NCBI GenBank assembly: GCA_020060625.1
Contig: JAGUZU010000097.1
Coordinates: 1-63,074, forward strand
From: Anaerolineales bacterium
Lineage (GTDB): Bacteria > Chloroflexota > Anaerolineae > Anaerolineales > Villigracilaceae
Reading direction: 5' to 3'
Length of the DNA stretch: 63,074 nucleotides
Below, piece after piece: positions 16,568 to 24,361 of the stretch; positions within the stretch are counted from its first letter, which is position 1, and the number at the start of each line of letters is the position of its first letter. The notes below the pieces were generated by a model that worked only from the letters and a program-made list of their open reading frames with translations, was not told the origin of the DNA and did not search any database. Position numbers and translations under genes: made by a program.

Positions 16568-16584
16568 AAGACCTCCAAGGTCTT
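16568..16584. repeat. GACCTCC palindrome, copy 2
   Basis: AAGACCT / AGGTCTT arms enclose CCA. The element is followed by TCTTTTCGCAGCCAATCT, which resembles the sequence after copy 1. It forms the left boundary of the HEPN-like cassette. Confidence 0.65.
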
Positions 16585-16675
16585 ATCTTTTCGCAGCCAA
16601 TCTATGATTTTTTTTGAATTCAGGTAATAAAATCTAAGAAGATTAAAGCGGTGTAACGTAATTTATGGAGGACTA

Positions 16676-17686
16676 ATGCCCAAATACACAAATCAATTTC
16701 AAAATTTGACAGAAGACGAATTACGCGAGGCATTTATTGAAGCATCTAGAGACAATGCAAGCGGCGAACAATTTTTCAATAGTTTCGCGTACGTGTCTCA
16801 CCTTTTCAATGGAAATTATCATTTATCCTTTGAACAAGGGCGCGACTTGTTAAACAAATGTCAGGCGTTTGACCAAAACGTTTACACATCCATACACAAA
16901 GGTACGCCCTATTATTGGCTCGGAAGCGCAGCCTATCTATTAAACGATTTCGAATCAGTGACATTCTTTTTGGATGCAGCAGTGACAGAAGACATCACAA
17001 AAAATGTTGATCCTCAAAAACATACTCCAGCAATCAAATTCATGTTGCTCGAAGGCGAGTCCAATGAACAAGCTGCCTTCAGGTTGGTGAGAGATGCCCA
17101 AGCAAGAATGCAAAGAAGTATCAACATCTATAATGGGCTTTCTGGGCATAAATCTGGTACGGAAAATCTCACTCTTCCAATCTTACGCGCAAAATTGCTA
17201 GAAAAAATATTTTCATCTGACAAGAAATGGAAATCTATTGTATCAACCATGATTTCGTTTAGTTTGGAATGGGATTATCGAAATCAACTGTTTGATCTCC
17301 GTCCATCGCAAGGCACCAACGAACCTTTTTTCTTGCACCTATTTAAAGGATGCCTACTTTATGAGAGTCTTCTGAAGAATAATCCAACCAAAGAAGTTAG
17401 ATTGTCTCCGAAAGAAACCAACCTCGGAAAAATACAACAATTTCTCCACAAAGAGTTAGACATTCCCCACGACCTTCCTATCAGCAATATAGTCCTTAAG
17501 ACTATTGTCGACAACTTGGCAACGCCCAATGACAAAATGCAAAAAGCAATTCAATTTACTGGATGGCTTAGAAACACTCTTGGTCATGACTTGGGATGGG
17601 ATGTGGCGCTTGATAAATTGCAATATCAGCAATTGTTTGAAAAAGTAGTCGCATCTTGTCTTTATGCCATTGTCTGTCTCTATTAG
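16676..17686 (+). CDS. Unknown protein with C-terminal HEPN-like motif
   Basis: The 336-residue protein has a good GGAGG ribosome binding site 4 bp before the ATG. The body is mostly helical and unrecognised. Near the C-terminus, GWLRNTLGHDLGWD contains an R-x4-H motif (R299, H304), the catalytic signature of HEPN ribonucleases used in abortive infection and toxin systems. The gene is clearly AT-richer than its neighbours and is flanked by the palindromes at 16568 and 17695, suggesting an acquired cassette. A defence RNase is inferred, not shown; a non-enzymatic helical protein remains possible. Confidence 0.5.
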   Translation: MPKYTNQFQNLTEDELREAFIEASRDNASGEQFFNSFAYVSHLFNGNYHLSFEQGRDLLNKCQAFDQNVYTSIHKGTPYYWLGSAAYLLNDFESVTFFLDAAVTEDITKNVDPQKHTPAIKFMLLEGESNEQAAFRLVRDAQARMQRSINIYNGLSGHKSGTENLTLPILRAKLLEKIFSSDKKWKSIVSTMISFSLEWDYRNQLFDLRPSQGTNEPFFLHLFKGCLLYESLLKNNPTKEVRLSPKETNLGKIQQFLHKELDIPHDLPISNIVLKTIVDNLATPNDKMQKAIQFTGWLRNTLGHDLGWDVALDKLQYQQLFEKVVASCLYAIVCLY

Positions 17687-17694
17687 ATTAACAA

Positions 17695-17721
17695 AGACCT
17701 CCGAGATGGGCTCGGAGATCT
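17695..17721. repeat. GACCTCCGA palindrome, copy 3
   Basis: Imperfect arms AGACCTCCGAG / CTCGGAGATCT enclose a 5-nt loop, followed by AATTCGC as at copy 1. It lies 8 bp after the HEPN-like gene and forms the right boundary of that cassette. Confidence 0.75.
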
Positions 17722-17751
17722 AATTCGCTAATCTCCAGTCTCTGAAACTCT

Positions 17752-17787
17752 ACTCCCCCGTCGGCACCCAAATGTTCTGCCCCATCC
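17752..17787 (-). pseudogene. Remnant of an aldehyde dehydrogenase 3' end (distal copy)
   Basis: On the minus strand this stretch reads GQNIWVPTGE and a stop, matching the KNIWVPTGE terminus of the ALDH16 gene at 19739. Homology fades after about 30 bp. It is the most eroded of three copies of this gene end. Confidence 0.65.
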
Positions 17788-17821
17788 CAAGTCGAAAACA
17801 ACCAGAGCTTTTATAGGCGTG

Positions 17822-17827
17822 TATAAT
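17822..17827 (+). promoter_or_regulatory. Possible -10 box of the VapBC-like pair
   Basis: A perfect TATAAT lies 18 bp before the antitoxin start codon. No good -35 hexamer is visible at the usual distance, so the call is weak. Confidence 0.35.
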
Positions 17828-17844
17828 TGAAGCAGAGGTGAACC

Positions 17845-18078
17845 ATGTCCACTTTTGAACAAATCCTACTCCGCGAAGTCGCCACACTGCCAGAATCTCG
17901 TCAGGCAGATGTGTTGGCGTTTATTCGTTTCCTAAAAATCAGCCTGCCAGACAAAGAGAAGATCAGAGCAGATTTCAAAGAAGCCCTGAGAGATGCGCAG
18001 GAAACAGCGAAAAGGCTCAACATTACGCAAGAAGATATTGACGCAGAAATTCGAGCCGTTCGGGACGGGAAGGAATGA
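17845..18078 (+). CDS. Antitoxin of a PIN-type toxin-antitoxin pair
   Basis: The 77-residue protein starts TFEQILLREVATLPESRQADVLAFIRFL, resembling DUF2281/VapB-like small antitoxins. An acidic helical C-terminus follows that would wrap the toxin. Its stop overlaps the start of the PIN toxin (ATGA). Direct autoregulation is expected for such pairs but no operator is evident. Confidence 0.72.
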   Translation: MSTFEQILLREVATLPESRQADVLAFIRFLKISLPDKEKIRADFKEALRDAQETAKRLNITQEDIDAEIRAVRDGKE

Positions 18079-18488
18079 AACGAGTCGTTCTCGATACGAA
18101 CATTATTATTTCCAGCGCGTTGGGTGGCGCGCTGGTTTTAGTTCTGGAGAAATGGGATGCGGGAAAATTTACGGTCATTGTCACAACCGATTTGGTCAGT
18201 GAATACTTTGAAGTCCTGAACCGCCCTAAATTTGGATTGAAACAGGCAACTATAGACAAAATCACAAACTACATTTATCAATTTTCGGAGTTTGTGGTTC
18301 CCGAAGAGAAAATTCAATTTATTGTAGATGACCCAAAAGATGATAAGTTTCTTGAGGCGGCGATTGCAGGAAAAGTTGACTTTATCGTAAGTGGTGATAA
18401 TCACCTTCTTGAACTCAAAAAGTTTCGTTCCATACCAATTATCTCAGGACGTGAATTTCTAGATTGGCTGAAAGAAAATGAACAATAA
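18075..18488 (+). CDS. PIN-domain ribonuclease toxin (COG1569 type)
   Basis: The 137-residue protein has the PIN acidic residues: D7 in VVLDTNIIISS, a central Glu in DLVSEYFEVL, Asp in DDPKDDKFLEAA and D108-like FIVSGDNHLL. These form the Mg-dependent RNase active site of VapC-type toxins. It overlaps its antitoxin and is closed by a strong terminator, so the cassette is self-contained. Confidence 0.85.
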   Translation: MKRVVLDTNIIISSALGGALVLVLEKWDAGKFTVIVTTDLVSEYFEVLNRPKFGLKQATIDKITNYIYQFSEFVVPEEKIQFIVDDPKDDKFLEAAIAGKVDFIVSGDNHLLELKKFRSIPIISGREFLDWLKENEQ

Positions 18489-18490
18489 AG

Positions 18491-18521
18491 AAAAACGTGA
18501 CCATCTAAAGGTCACGTTTTT
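18491..18521 (+). terminator. Terminator after the PIN toxin
   Basis: A 12-bp stem AAAAACGTGACC / GGTCACGTTTTT has a 7-nt loop and a terminal T-run. It ends the toxin-antitoxin cassette 20 bp before the ALDH 3'-end remnant. Confidence 0.9.
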
Positions 18522-18540
18522 GATTCTATATTCTGTTTTC

Positions 18541-18668
18541 ACTCCCCCGTCGGCACCCAGATATTCTTGACTTGAGTCGCCTCGTGCAGGAACTCGTGAC
18601 CTTCGCCCTGCTCACGGGACATCCAATCGCGGGGCAGACCGTAGCCTGTCCATGTGCGTTTCATGTTG
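18541..18668 (-). pseudogene. 128-bp remnant of the ALDH16 3' end (middle copy)
   Basis: This stretch aligns to 19741-19868, the end of the intact ALDH16 gene, at a constant offset of exactly 1200 bp with 9 differences and no gaps. It still encodes the C-terminal residues up to KNIWVPTGE and the stop. No start or upstream part exists. It separates the PIN cassette from the DUF433/DUF5615 cassette. Confidence 0.88.
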
Positions 18669-18675
18669 AGCACAA

Positions 18676-19044
18676 TTACTTGAACTCCTGCAAATACCGA
18701 ACCATGTTCACCATTTCCTCTGCCGAAACGCTTTCCAACAACTTTGTCACCCGCTTTTTCAATTCGCCCTGCGGGATTTCGTTAGAAACCACAATGCCAT
18801 AATGCTCTTTACCCTCTACGGCATATTGAAGAGCAAGCGGGATGAAATGCTTGGTATTAAACGTAACAACGGCCCGATGATTCTCCACTGCTGACTGAAG
18901 GATTTCAGAATCGGGGGTTTGCTCCAGACCCGATTCTAAAACATGGATAACATCGAAACCTTGTTGACGCAAAAGCGTGGCAAGGTACTCCCAAATCTGC
19001 TCATCAAGGAGTAATTTGGGAGGGTTGGGCTGGTCCGTTTTCAT
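18676..19044 (-). CDS. DUF5615-type PIN-like protein, putative toxin
   Basis: The 122-residue protein begins with LLLDEQIWEYLATLLRQQGFDVIHV and includes SGLEQTPDSEILQSAVENHRAVVTFNTKHF. This is the DUF5615 pattern, with Asp residues placed as in PIN/Mut7-C nucleases. Such proteins usually pair with DUF433 antitoxins. Here the pair overlaps by ATGA. Target unknown. Confidence 0.8.
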   Translation of the reverse strand: MKTDQPNPPKLLLDEQIWEYLATLLRQQGFDVIHVLESGLEQTPDSEILQSAVENHRAVVTFNTKHFIPLALQYAVEGKEHYGIVVSNEIPQGELKKRVTKLLESVSAEEMVNMVRYLQEFK

Positions 19045-19436
19045 CCCCCGGTCAGTTTTCGATATTCTTCTTTGCTGAGATTTTTCTGCAAATATTCCCG
19101 CGCGGCTTCTTCCGTGTTCTCGCGGCGTTCATGGTCAATCTGAGCCTTAAAAGCAGAATAATACAGAATCGCGTCACGAATCTGTGCCAAGCTCAAATGT
19201 GGAAGGATATTCTCAACGATTGAGTTCGGTGTCTCTCCCATCAACAGGTAATTGATGATCGTGCTAACCATCACGCGAGTCCCGCGAATAAACGTGGAGA
19301 TACCTCCCGTCGATTTCCTGATCTCGATGTAGGGGAAATTCGTTTGGGTAATGGATACCCTTGAAACATCCACCTCAGAGATCATTTCCTGTGGGGCAAA
19401 GCCAGTGAAAAACTTGGCTGTTCTTTCTTCTAACAT
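19041..19436 (-). CDS. DUF433-type putative antitoxin
   Basis: The 131-residue protein contains the DUF433 core: IRGTRVMVSTIINYLLMGETPNSIVENILPHLSLAQIRDAILYY at about residues 49-92, a helix-turn-helix-like domain. An N-terminal segment and a charged C-terminal tail flank it. The ATG at 19436 has GGAG 6 bp upstream. A TTG four codons further upstream directly abuts the preceding stop and is the alternative start. Confidence 0.78.
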   Translation of the reverse strand: MLEERTAKFFTGFAPQEMISEVDVSRVSITQTNFPYIEIRKSTGGISTFIRGTRVMVSTIINYLLMGETPNSIVENILPHLSLAQIRDAILYYSAFKAQIDHERRENTEEAAREYLQKNLSKEEYRKLTGG

Positions 19437-19448
19437 GTCGGTCTCCAA

Positions 19449-19694
19449 TCATCCGCTGGTGATTACGTCTGTACGATGATTAACGATAAGAAACGGGTCG
19501 CCTTCCACAGTACGGGCAGGCTTATTTTCATTATCCAAAACTTGCAGGATTTTCAAAACGGTTGTCTTGAGTTTGACGACTGTACCGTCAGGAAGCACAT
19601 ACTGACTCCAATCTTCATGCTGGAGTTTGAACTCGACTTCTTGCGCCTTTGCCTGGCTTCCATCGGGCATGGTAATGGTTTTGATTGTGCTCAT
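19449..19694 (-). CDS. Small unknown protein heading the DUF433/DUF5615 operon
   Basis: The 81-residue protein starts MSTIKTITMPDGSQAKAQEV and appears beta-rich, with no recognised domain. It sits 12 bp before the DUF433 gene on the same strand and is likely co-transcribed. The phrases MPDGS and LPDGTVVKLKTTVLKI recall small proteins found with DUF433 pairs, but this is memory of context only. Confidence 0.55.
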   Translation of the reverse strand: MSTIKTITMPDGSQAKAQEVEFKLQHEDWSQYVLPDGTVVKLKTTVLKILQVLDNENKPARTVEGDPFLIVNHRTDVITSG

Positions 19695-19738
19695 AAGAAA
19701 CTCCTGTCCGTTTCGATGACAAAATTATACTCGCTAAA

Positions 19739-22171
19739 TCACTCCCCCGTCGGCACCCAGATATTCTTGACCTGAGTCGCTTCGTGCAGGAACTCGTGAC
19801 CTTCGCCCTGTTCGCGGTCGAGCCAATCGCGGGGCAGACCGTAGCCTGTCCATGTGCGCTTCATGTTGGCAGCGGACTCGTTCTCGACGTGGTAACTGCC
19901 TTCCGCCGAGCCGAAGTACCAGACCGAGTCCACGTCTTCGTGCTGGACGAGGGTTTTGGTCAGGTGGTCGCGGTCGCCTGTTACGATGTTGACCACACCG
20001 CCAGGCACATCGGAGGTATCGAGCACCTGATAGAAGTCCATGGCGGAGAGCGGATATTTCTGGCTAGGAATCATCACCACGCTGTTGCCGCGTGCAATCG
20101 CTGGCGCCATGAGTGAGATAAAGCCAAGCAAAGGATTTTCATCGGGACAGGCAATGCCGATCACACCGACAGGTTCATTGACCGCGACGGTGATTCCGCG
20201 CAGGGTGGTCTCTTGCACGGTGCCGCCGTATTTGTCAGCCCATGCGGCGTAGGTGAATAACCTTTCAACGGACGCGTCCACTTCGGCTTGCGCTGACTTC
20301 TGCGTGCGTCCTGTCATTTCAACAATACGTTTTACGAACTCGGCGTTGCGGGCGTCAAGATTCTCCGCGATGAAATATAAAATCTGCGAACGGTTGTAGC
20401 CGTGGCGCATCGCCCAGCCTGATGTCCGCGCTTTGTGTGCGGCTTCGACTGCATCACGAATGTCCTTGCGGTTGCCATCACCGACCTGCCCGACAATTTT
20501 TCCTTTGGCGTTCAACACCGTCGTGGTGTACGCGCCATCGGGTCGCACCTGCTTGCCGCCGATGTACATCTTTGGCGTGCGATCTATCGGCGGAAGCGAA
20601 TGTCCATTTGCCCGAGCAGTTGTCGGCTGGATCGGAAGCGTGGGCACGTGTTCGCCCCACTTCTTCTTTTCATCCAGTACAAACTCAGGGCGTGGACGAT
20701 CCATCCATGTCGGTCTTAAATATTCAAACAAGCCTTCACGCCCGCCTTCGCGTCCGTAGCCCGACTCGCGATAGCCGCCGAAGCCCGAAGCGCCGTCGAA
20801 TTGATTGGTGCAGTTGACCCACACCGAGCCCGCCTTGATCTTGCTCGCGACATCGAGCGCGAGGTTGATGTTATCGCTCCAGACGCTCGCCGCGAGACCA
20901 TAGCGCGTGTTGTTCGCAAGTTCGATGGCTTCGCTCGGCGTGCGGAACGTGAGCGAGACCAGCACGGGTCCGAAAATTTCTTCCTGAACAGTTGCAGCCG
21001 CGGGGTCGAGACCCGTGATGAGCGTCGGTTTATAAAACAATCCCTTCTCGGGCAGCGCGATATTCGGTTGAAAACATTCGCCGCCTTCGGCAATGCCCGT
21101 CTTCACCCAACCATCGATCGTGTCCCATTGGCTTTGATCCACAATCGCGCCCATGTCAATGGATTTATCAAGCGGGTCGCCCACGCGCATGTGTTCCATG
21201 CGAGCCTTTAATTTTTGGATGAACTTCCCCGCGACATTTTCCTGCACAATGAGCCTTGACCCTGCGCAACAGACCTGACCCTGATTAAACCAAATCGCAT
21301 CGACCACGCCTTCAACGGCTCCATCCAAATCGGCATCGTCAAACACGACAAATGGACTCTTGCCCCCGAGTTCGAGTGAGAGTTTTTTACCCGAGCCAGC
21401 CGTCTGCTTGCGGAGAATGCGCCCGACATCGGTGGAGCCTGTGAAGGCGATCTTATCCACATCGGGATGTTCGACGATCATCGAGCCTGCACTGCTGCTT
21501 CCAGTGATGACATTCACCACACCAGCGGGCAATCCCGCCTCGGCAACGATTTCCGCGAACAGCAATGCTGTGAGTCTGGTGTACGAAGCAGGCTTCAACA
21601 CAACCGTGTTGCCCATCGCAATCGCAGGCGCGATCTTCCACGCCAGCATCAACAACGGGAAGTTCCACGGGATGATCTGCCCGACCACACCGACGGGTTG
21701 ATAGTCACGCAGTTCGGTTTCCATGAGTTGCGCCCAGCCCGCATAATAGTAAAAGTGACGCGCCAGCAATGGCACATCAATATCACGCGACTCGCGGATC
21801 GGCTTGCCGTTGTCCATTGACTCGAGCACCGCCAGCAGGCGATGATGTTTCTGGAGGTTGCGGGCAATGGCATAAAGATAACGGGCGCGAGTCACACCAG
21901 GGGTTTTAGACCAACTTTTAAATGCGATGCGGGCAGCGGCAAGCGCTGCGTCTACGTCCTTTTTCTCGGCTTGGGTTGTCTCGGCTAGTAATTCGCCATT
22001 CGACGGGTTGTACGAAGGATAGAACTTCGCACCCTTCGGCGTCACCCATTCGTTGTTGATGAAGAGACCGAACTTGCGTCCATGCTCGTCCAGCCACGCA
22101 TTGACCGCATCTGGCGCTTCGGGCGCGGGTCCGTATTCCATGGTGTTGAAGATTTCAAGTATTTTCGACAT
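19739..22171 (-). CDS. ALDH16-type aldehyde dehydrogenase with two ALDH domains
   Basis: The 810-residue protein has a complete N-terminal ALDH domain (about residues 30-490) with GSTDVGR coenzyme loop, LELGGKSP glutamate and FNQGQVCCAGSR catalytic Cys. A linker follows, then a second, partial ALDH domain (about 520-800) that lacks a NQGQxC motif and is probably non-catalytic. This layout is that of the ALDH16 family. It oxidises aldehydes to acids with NAD(P). The start at 22171 has a GGAG site. Its 3' end is duplicated in two downstream remnants, making it a site of repeated cassette insertion. Confidence 0.9.
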   Translation of the reverse strand: MSKILEIFNTMEYGPAPEAPDAVNAWLDEHGRKFGLFINNEWVTPKGAKFYPSYNPSNGELLAETTQAEKKDVDAALAAARIAFKSWSKTPGVTRARYLYAIARNLQKHHRLLAVLESMDNGKPIRESRDIDVPLLARHFYYYAGWAQLMETELRDYQPVGVVGQIIPWNFPLLMLAWKIAPAIAMGNTVVLKPASYTRLTALLFAEIVAEAGLPAGVVNVITGSSSAGSMIVEHPDVDKIAFTGSTDVGRILRKQTAGSGKKLSLELGGKSPFVVFDDADLDGAVEGVVDAIWFNQGQVCCAGSRLIVQENVAGKFIQKLKARMEHMRVGDPLDKSIDMGAIVDQSQWDTIDGWVKTGIAEGGECFQPNIALPEKGLFYKPTLITGLDPAAATVQEEIFGPVLVSLTFRTPSEAIELANNTRYGLAASVWSDNINLALDVASKIKAGSVWVNCTNQFDGASGFGGYRESGYGREGGREGLFEYLRPTWMDRPRPEFVLDEKKKWGEHVPTLPIQPTTARANGHSLPPIDRTPKMYIGGKQVRPDGAYTTTVLNAKGKIVGQVGDGNRKDIRDAVEAAHKARTSGWAMRHGYNRSQILYFIAENLDARNAEFVKRIVEMTGRTQKSAQAEVDASVERLFTYAAWADKYGGTVQETTLRGITVAVNEPVGVIGIACPDENPLLGFISLMAPAIARGNSVVMIPSQKYPLSAMDFYQVLDTSDVPGGVVNIVTGDRDHLTKTLVQHEDVDSVWYFGSAEGSYHVENESAANMKRTWTGYGLPRDWLDREQGEGHEFLHEATQVKNIWVPTGE

Positions 22172-22270
22172 ATTAAACTCCAGTTCGATTACCACGAAGC
22201 ACGCTAAGGGTGCTAAGTTTTTTTCTTGGCATTCTTGGCGGTTGCTTCACTCTTGTTAATCATAATCCAA

Positions 22271-23875
22271 TCAGGCAACTTTTTTACCTTTCCTTGCCTC
22301 GCACCCATGCCGCAGCGCTTTGATTGAATCCGCCGCCTCGGGCGCGATGACCGCGGTAATGCGCATGTGCGGATGGAGGCGGGTGTTTGCTTTCGGCACC
22401 CATTCACGCTTCCCATCCGAACAGCGGACGATGATACAGCCCGCGGGCAGTCCCAGCGAGCGGACTTCCCTGCCTGCAAAAGGCGCGCCGCCCTGCACGA
22501 TGAATTCCATCACGGACGGCTCCTTCAGCGCATGGTCATCACCGCCACGCTTCAGGTCGCGCTCCAGCAGGGATTCATAGATCGGGAAGTCCTTCATAAA
22601 TTCTGCCACAGCGTAGGCGCAAAAGCAACTGACCAACAGCGGAAGCATCTGGGCATAATTACCCGTCATCTCCACGATAAGCATGATACCCGTCAACGGC
22701 GCGCGGACAATGGCAGTGAAATACGCCGCCATCCCCACCACCGCAAACACCGCGGGAATCGGTACCACGTCTGGCATCAAGGTATGAGCAAGTTCGCCGA
22801 TACCCAAACCAATCAACGCGCCCAACACGAGAAGCGGAGCGAAGATACCGCCAGGCGCGCCCGTGCTGTAACTGGTCGTCGTCAGCAAAAAGCGGACGAG
22901 GAAAAAGAGCGGGATAACCGCCAACACCAACTCGCCTTTCAATGCAGACTCTGCCAGCGTGTGACCATTGCCGATCAGCAACGGCGAGAACCAGCCGATC
23001 AATCCGATCACGCCGCCGATCAATGCCGCCGCAGGAACAACATACTTTGCAGGCAAACGAGAGTAGGTATTCAACGAGTAAAGCAAACCGCGGTTGAATA
23101 TCACACCAAGAAAGCCTGCCACAATTCCCATCAATGCGAAAATGGCAAGAGAAGGCAACGGCGGAGTCGGGTAGCTCGGGACGATGAAAACAGGAAAAGG
23201 TCCAGCCCCGATGCGGGCGATGATGTCCGCGATGACCGCCGCCACGAACGCCGCACCAAACACAATCGGTTGAAAATCACGGCGCACCTCTTCCAGAACA
23301 AAGACAAGCCCAGAAAGGGGCGCATTGAATGCCGCCGCAAGACCCGCGCCCGCGCCCGCCGAGATGAGCGTCAGCCGTTCGCGCTGTGAGACTTTCAGAA
23401 AACGCGAAACCGCATCGCCAATCGCGCCGCCCATTTGCACGGTGGGACCTTCGCGCCCGAGCGCAAGTCCGCTGCCAATGGCGAGGATGCCGCCAAAGAA
23501 TTTGACGGGCAGAACACGCGACCAATCAAGTTTGCGAAAGCGATGCAACACCGCTTCAAGATGTGGAATGCCGCTTCCGCTTGCTTCGGGTGCGTAACGC
23601 CGAACCATGAAAACGGAAACGCCAGCCCCAGCGGAGGTAAACAAAATCGGAAAGATCCAGCCCCATGCGGGAAGCCCGCGCGCCCAGGCAATCATCAAAT
23701 TTCGCAAAGCATCCATGCCTGTGAGCGCGGCGCGGAACAACAATGCCATCACGCCCGCCGCTGCCCCCACCAATGCCGCGCGCGGAAAAACCCAGCGGCG
23801 TTGTTGGCGCACATCCAAATACTCTTGAATTTCAGAACGAACTGCGTTGTTTACTTTTTGAAAGTCCTTTTTCAT
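22271..23875 (-). CDS. ClC-family chloride channel/antiporter with C-terminal regulatory domain
   Basis: The 534-residue membrane protein has the ClC selectivity motifs GSGIP, GREGP (with the gating Glu) and GGIFAP and about ten or more membrane segments. A cytoplasmic C-terminal domain of about 75 residues (from SVMEFIVQGGAPFAGREV) resembles RCK_C/TrkA_C. A proton-coupled antiporter is more likely than a pure channel because the gating Glu is kept. The start overlaps the upstream stop as TAATG; longer frames are not needed. Confidence 0.88.
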   Translation of the reverse strand: MKKDFQKVNNAVRSEIQEYLDVRQQRRWVFPRAALVGAAAGVMALLFRAALTGMDALRNLMIAWARGLPAWGWIFPILFTSAGAGVSVFMVRRYAPEASGSGIPHLEAVLHRFRKLDWSRVLPVKFFGGILAIGSGLALGREGPTVQMGGAIGDAVSRFLKVSQRERLTLISAGAGAGLAAAFNAPLSGLVFVLEEVRRDFQPIVFGAAFVAAVIADIIARIGAGPFPVFIVPSYPTPPLPSLAIFALMGIVAGFLGVIFNRGLLYSLNTYSRLPAKYVVPAAALIGGVIGLIGWFSPLLIGNGHTLAESALKGELVLAVIPLFFLVRFLLTTTSYSTGAPGGIFAPLLVLGALIGLGIGELAHTLMPDVVPIPAVFAVVGMAAYFTAIVRAPLTGIMLIVEMTGNYAQMLPLLVSCFCAYAVAEFMKDFPIYESLLERDLKRGGDDHALKEPSVMEFIVQGGAPFAGREVRSLGLPAGCIIVRCSDGKREWVPKANTRLHPHMRITAVIAPEAADSIKALRHGCEARKGKKVA

Positions 23876-24357
23876 TATTTCTGCTTCATTGGAAGGAATG
23901 ACACCATCGGCATGGTTTGCACGAACTGAAGGCAATTCTCCCGTGTCGGTTGGATGGTTTCGCCAAGCAGGATTTTCGACAACTCCCTGAATGCAAGCGG
24001 ATGATCGGCTGCGTATCTCGATAGGATGTCCGCCGCCTCATTCTCCGGCACGACGCCTGCCTCTGCTTCGAAGGAACGACTCCCCACTGTGACCTTTACT
24101 TCCGGTTCCTTTTGGATGTTCAGAAACCAGTCCGCTTTGCGCCCAAAACCTGAAACCACATAATACGCGCCAGTCACCTTGTCATGACCGACGACTTCGA
24201 TGACGGTCTGACGAACAACCCCACTCTTTCGACCTGTGTGATTCAGCAGGAGAAACCGCTCACCCAGAAGCCAGCCCAACCGCCAGCGATACAACCAGAT
24301 CGGAAGGCGAAACCCAAAACGCAGTAAACCGCTCGGTTTTCTATTTAACAGTGGCAA
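23875..24357 (-). CDS. Deazaflavin (F420)-dependent nitroreductase-family protein (DUF385)
   Basis: The 160-residue protein carries the DUF385/Ddn split-barrel pattern LLNHTGRKSGVVRQTVIEVV and YYVVSGFGRKADWFLNI. These proteins bind F420H2 or other cofactors and reduce nitro or quinone compounds. It lies 4 bp after deoC and overlaps the ClC gene. F420 use is inferred from the family; no F420 biosynthesis genes are in view. Confidence 0.82.
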   Translation of the reverse strand: MPLLNRKPSGLLRFGFRLPIWLYRWRLGWLLGERFLLLNHTGRKSGVVRQTVIEVVGHDKVTGAYYVVSGFGRKADWFLNIQKEPEVKVTVGSRSFEAEAGVVPENEAADILSRYAADHPLAFRELSKILLGETIQPTRENCLQFVQTMPMVSFLPMKQK

Positions 24358-24361
24358 TAGA

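Noticed and set aside
16442-17721. CRISPR array
   Set aside because: The repeats are palindromes at irregular distances with a gene between them, not direct repeats with uniform spacers, and no cas genes are present.
20530-22171. Two separate aldehyde dehydrogenase genes joined by a sequencing error
   Set aside because: The single long frame, linker and partial second domain match the known ALDH16 layout.
22367-23389. Long plus-strand frame of 340 codons
   Set aside because: It is antisense to the ClC gene, rich in His, Arg and Gln as expected of a shadow frame, and has no recognisable domain.
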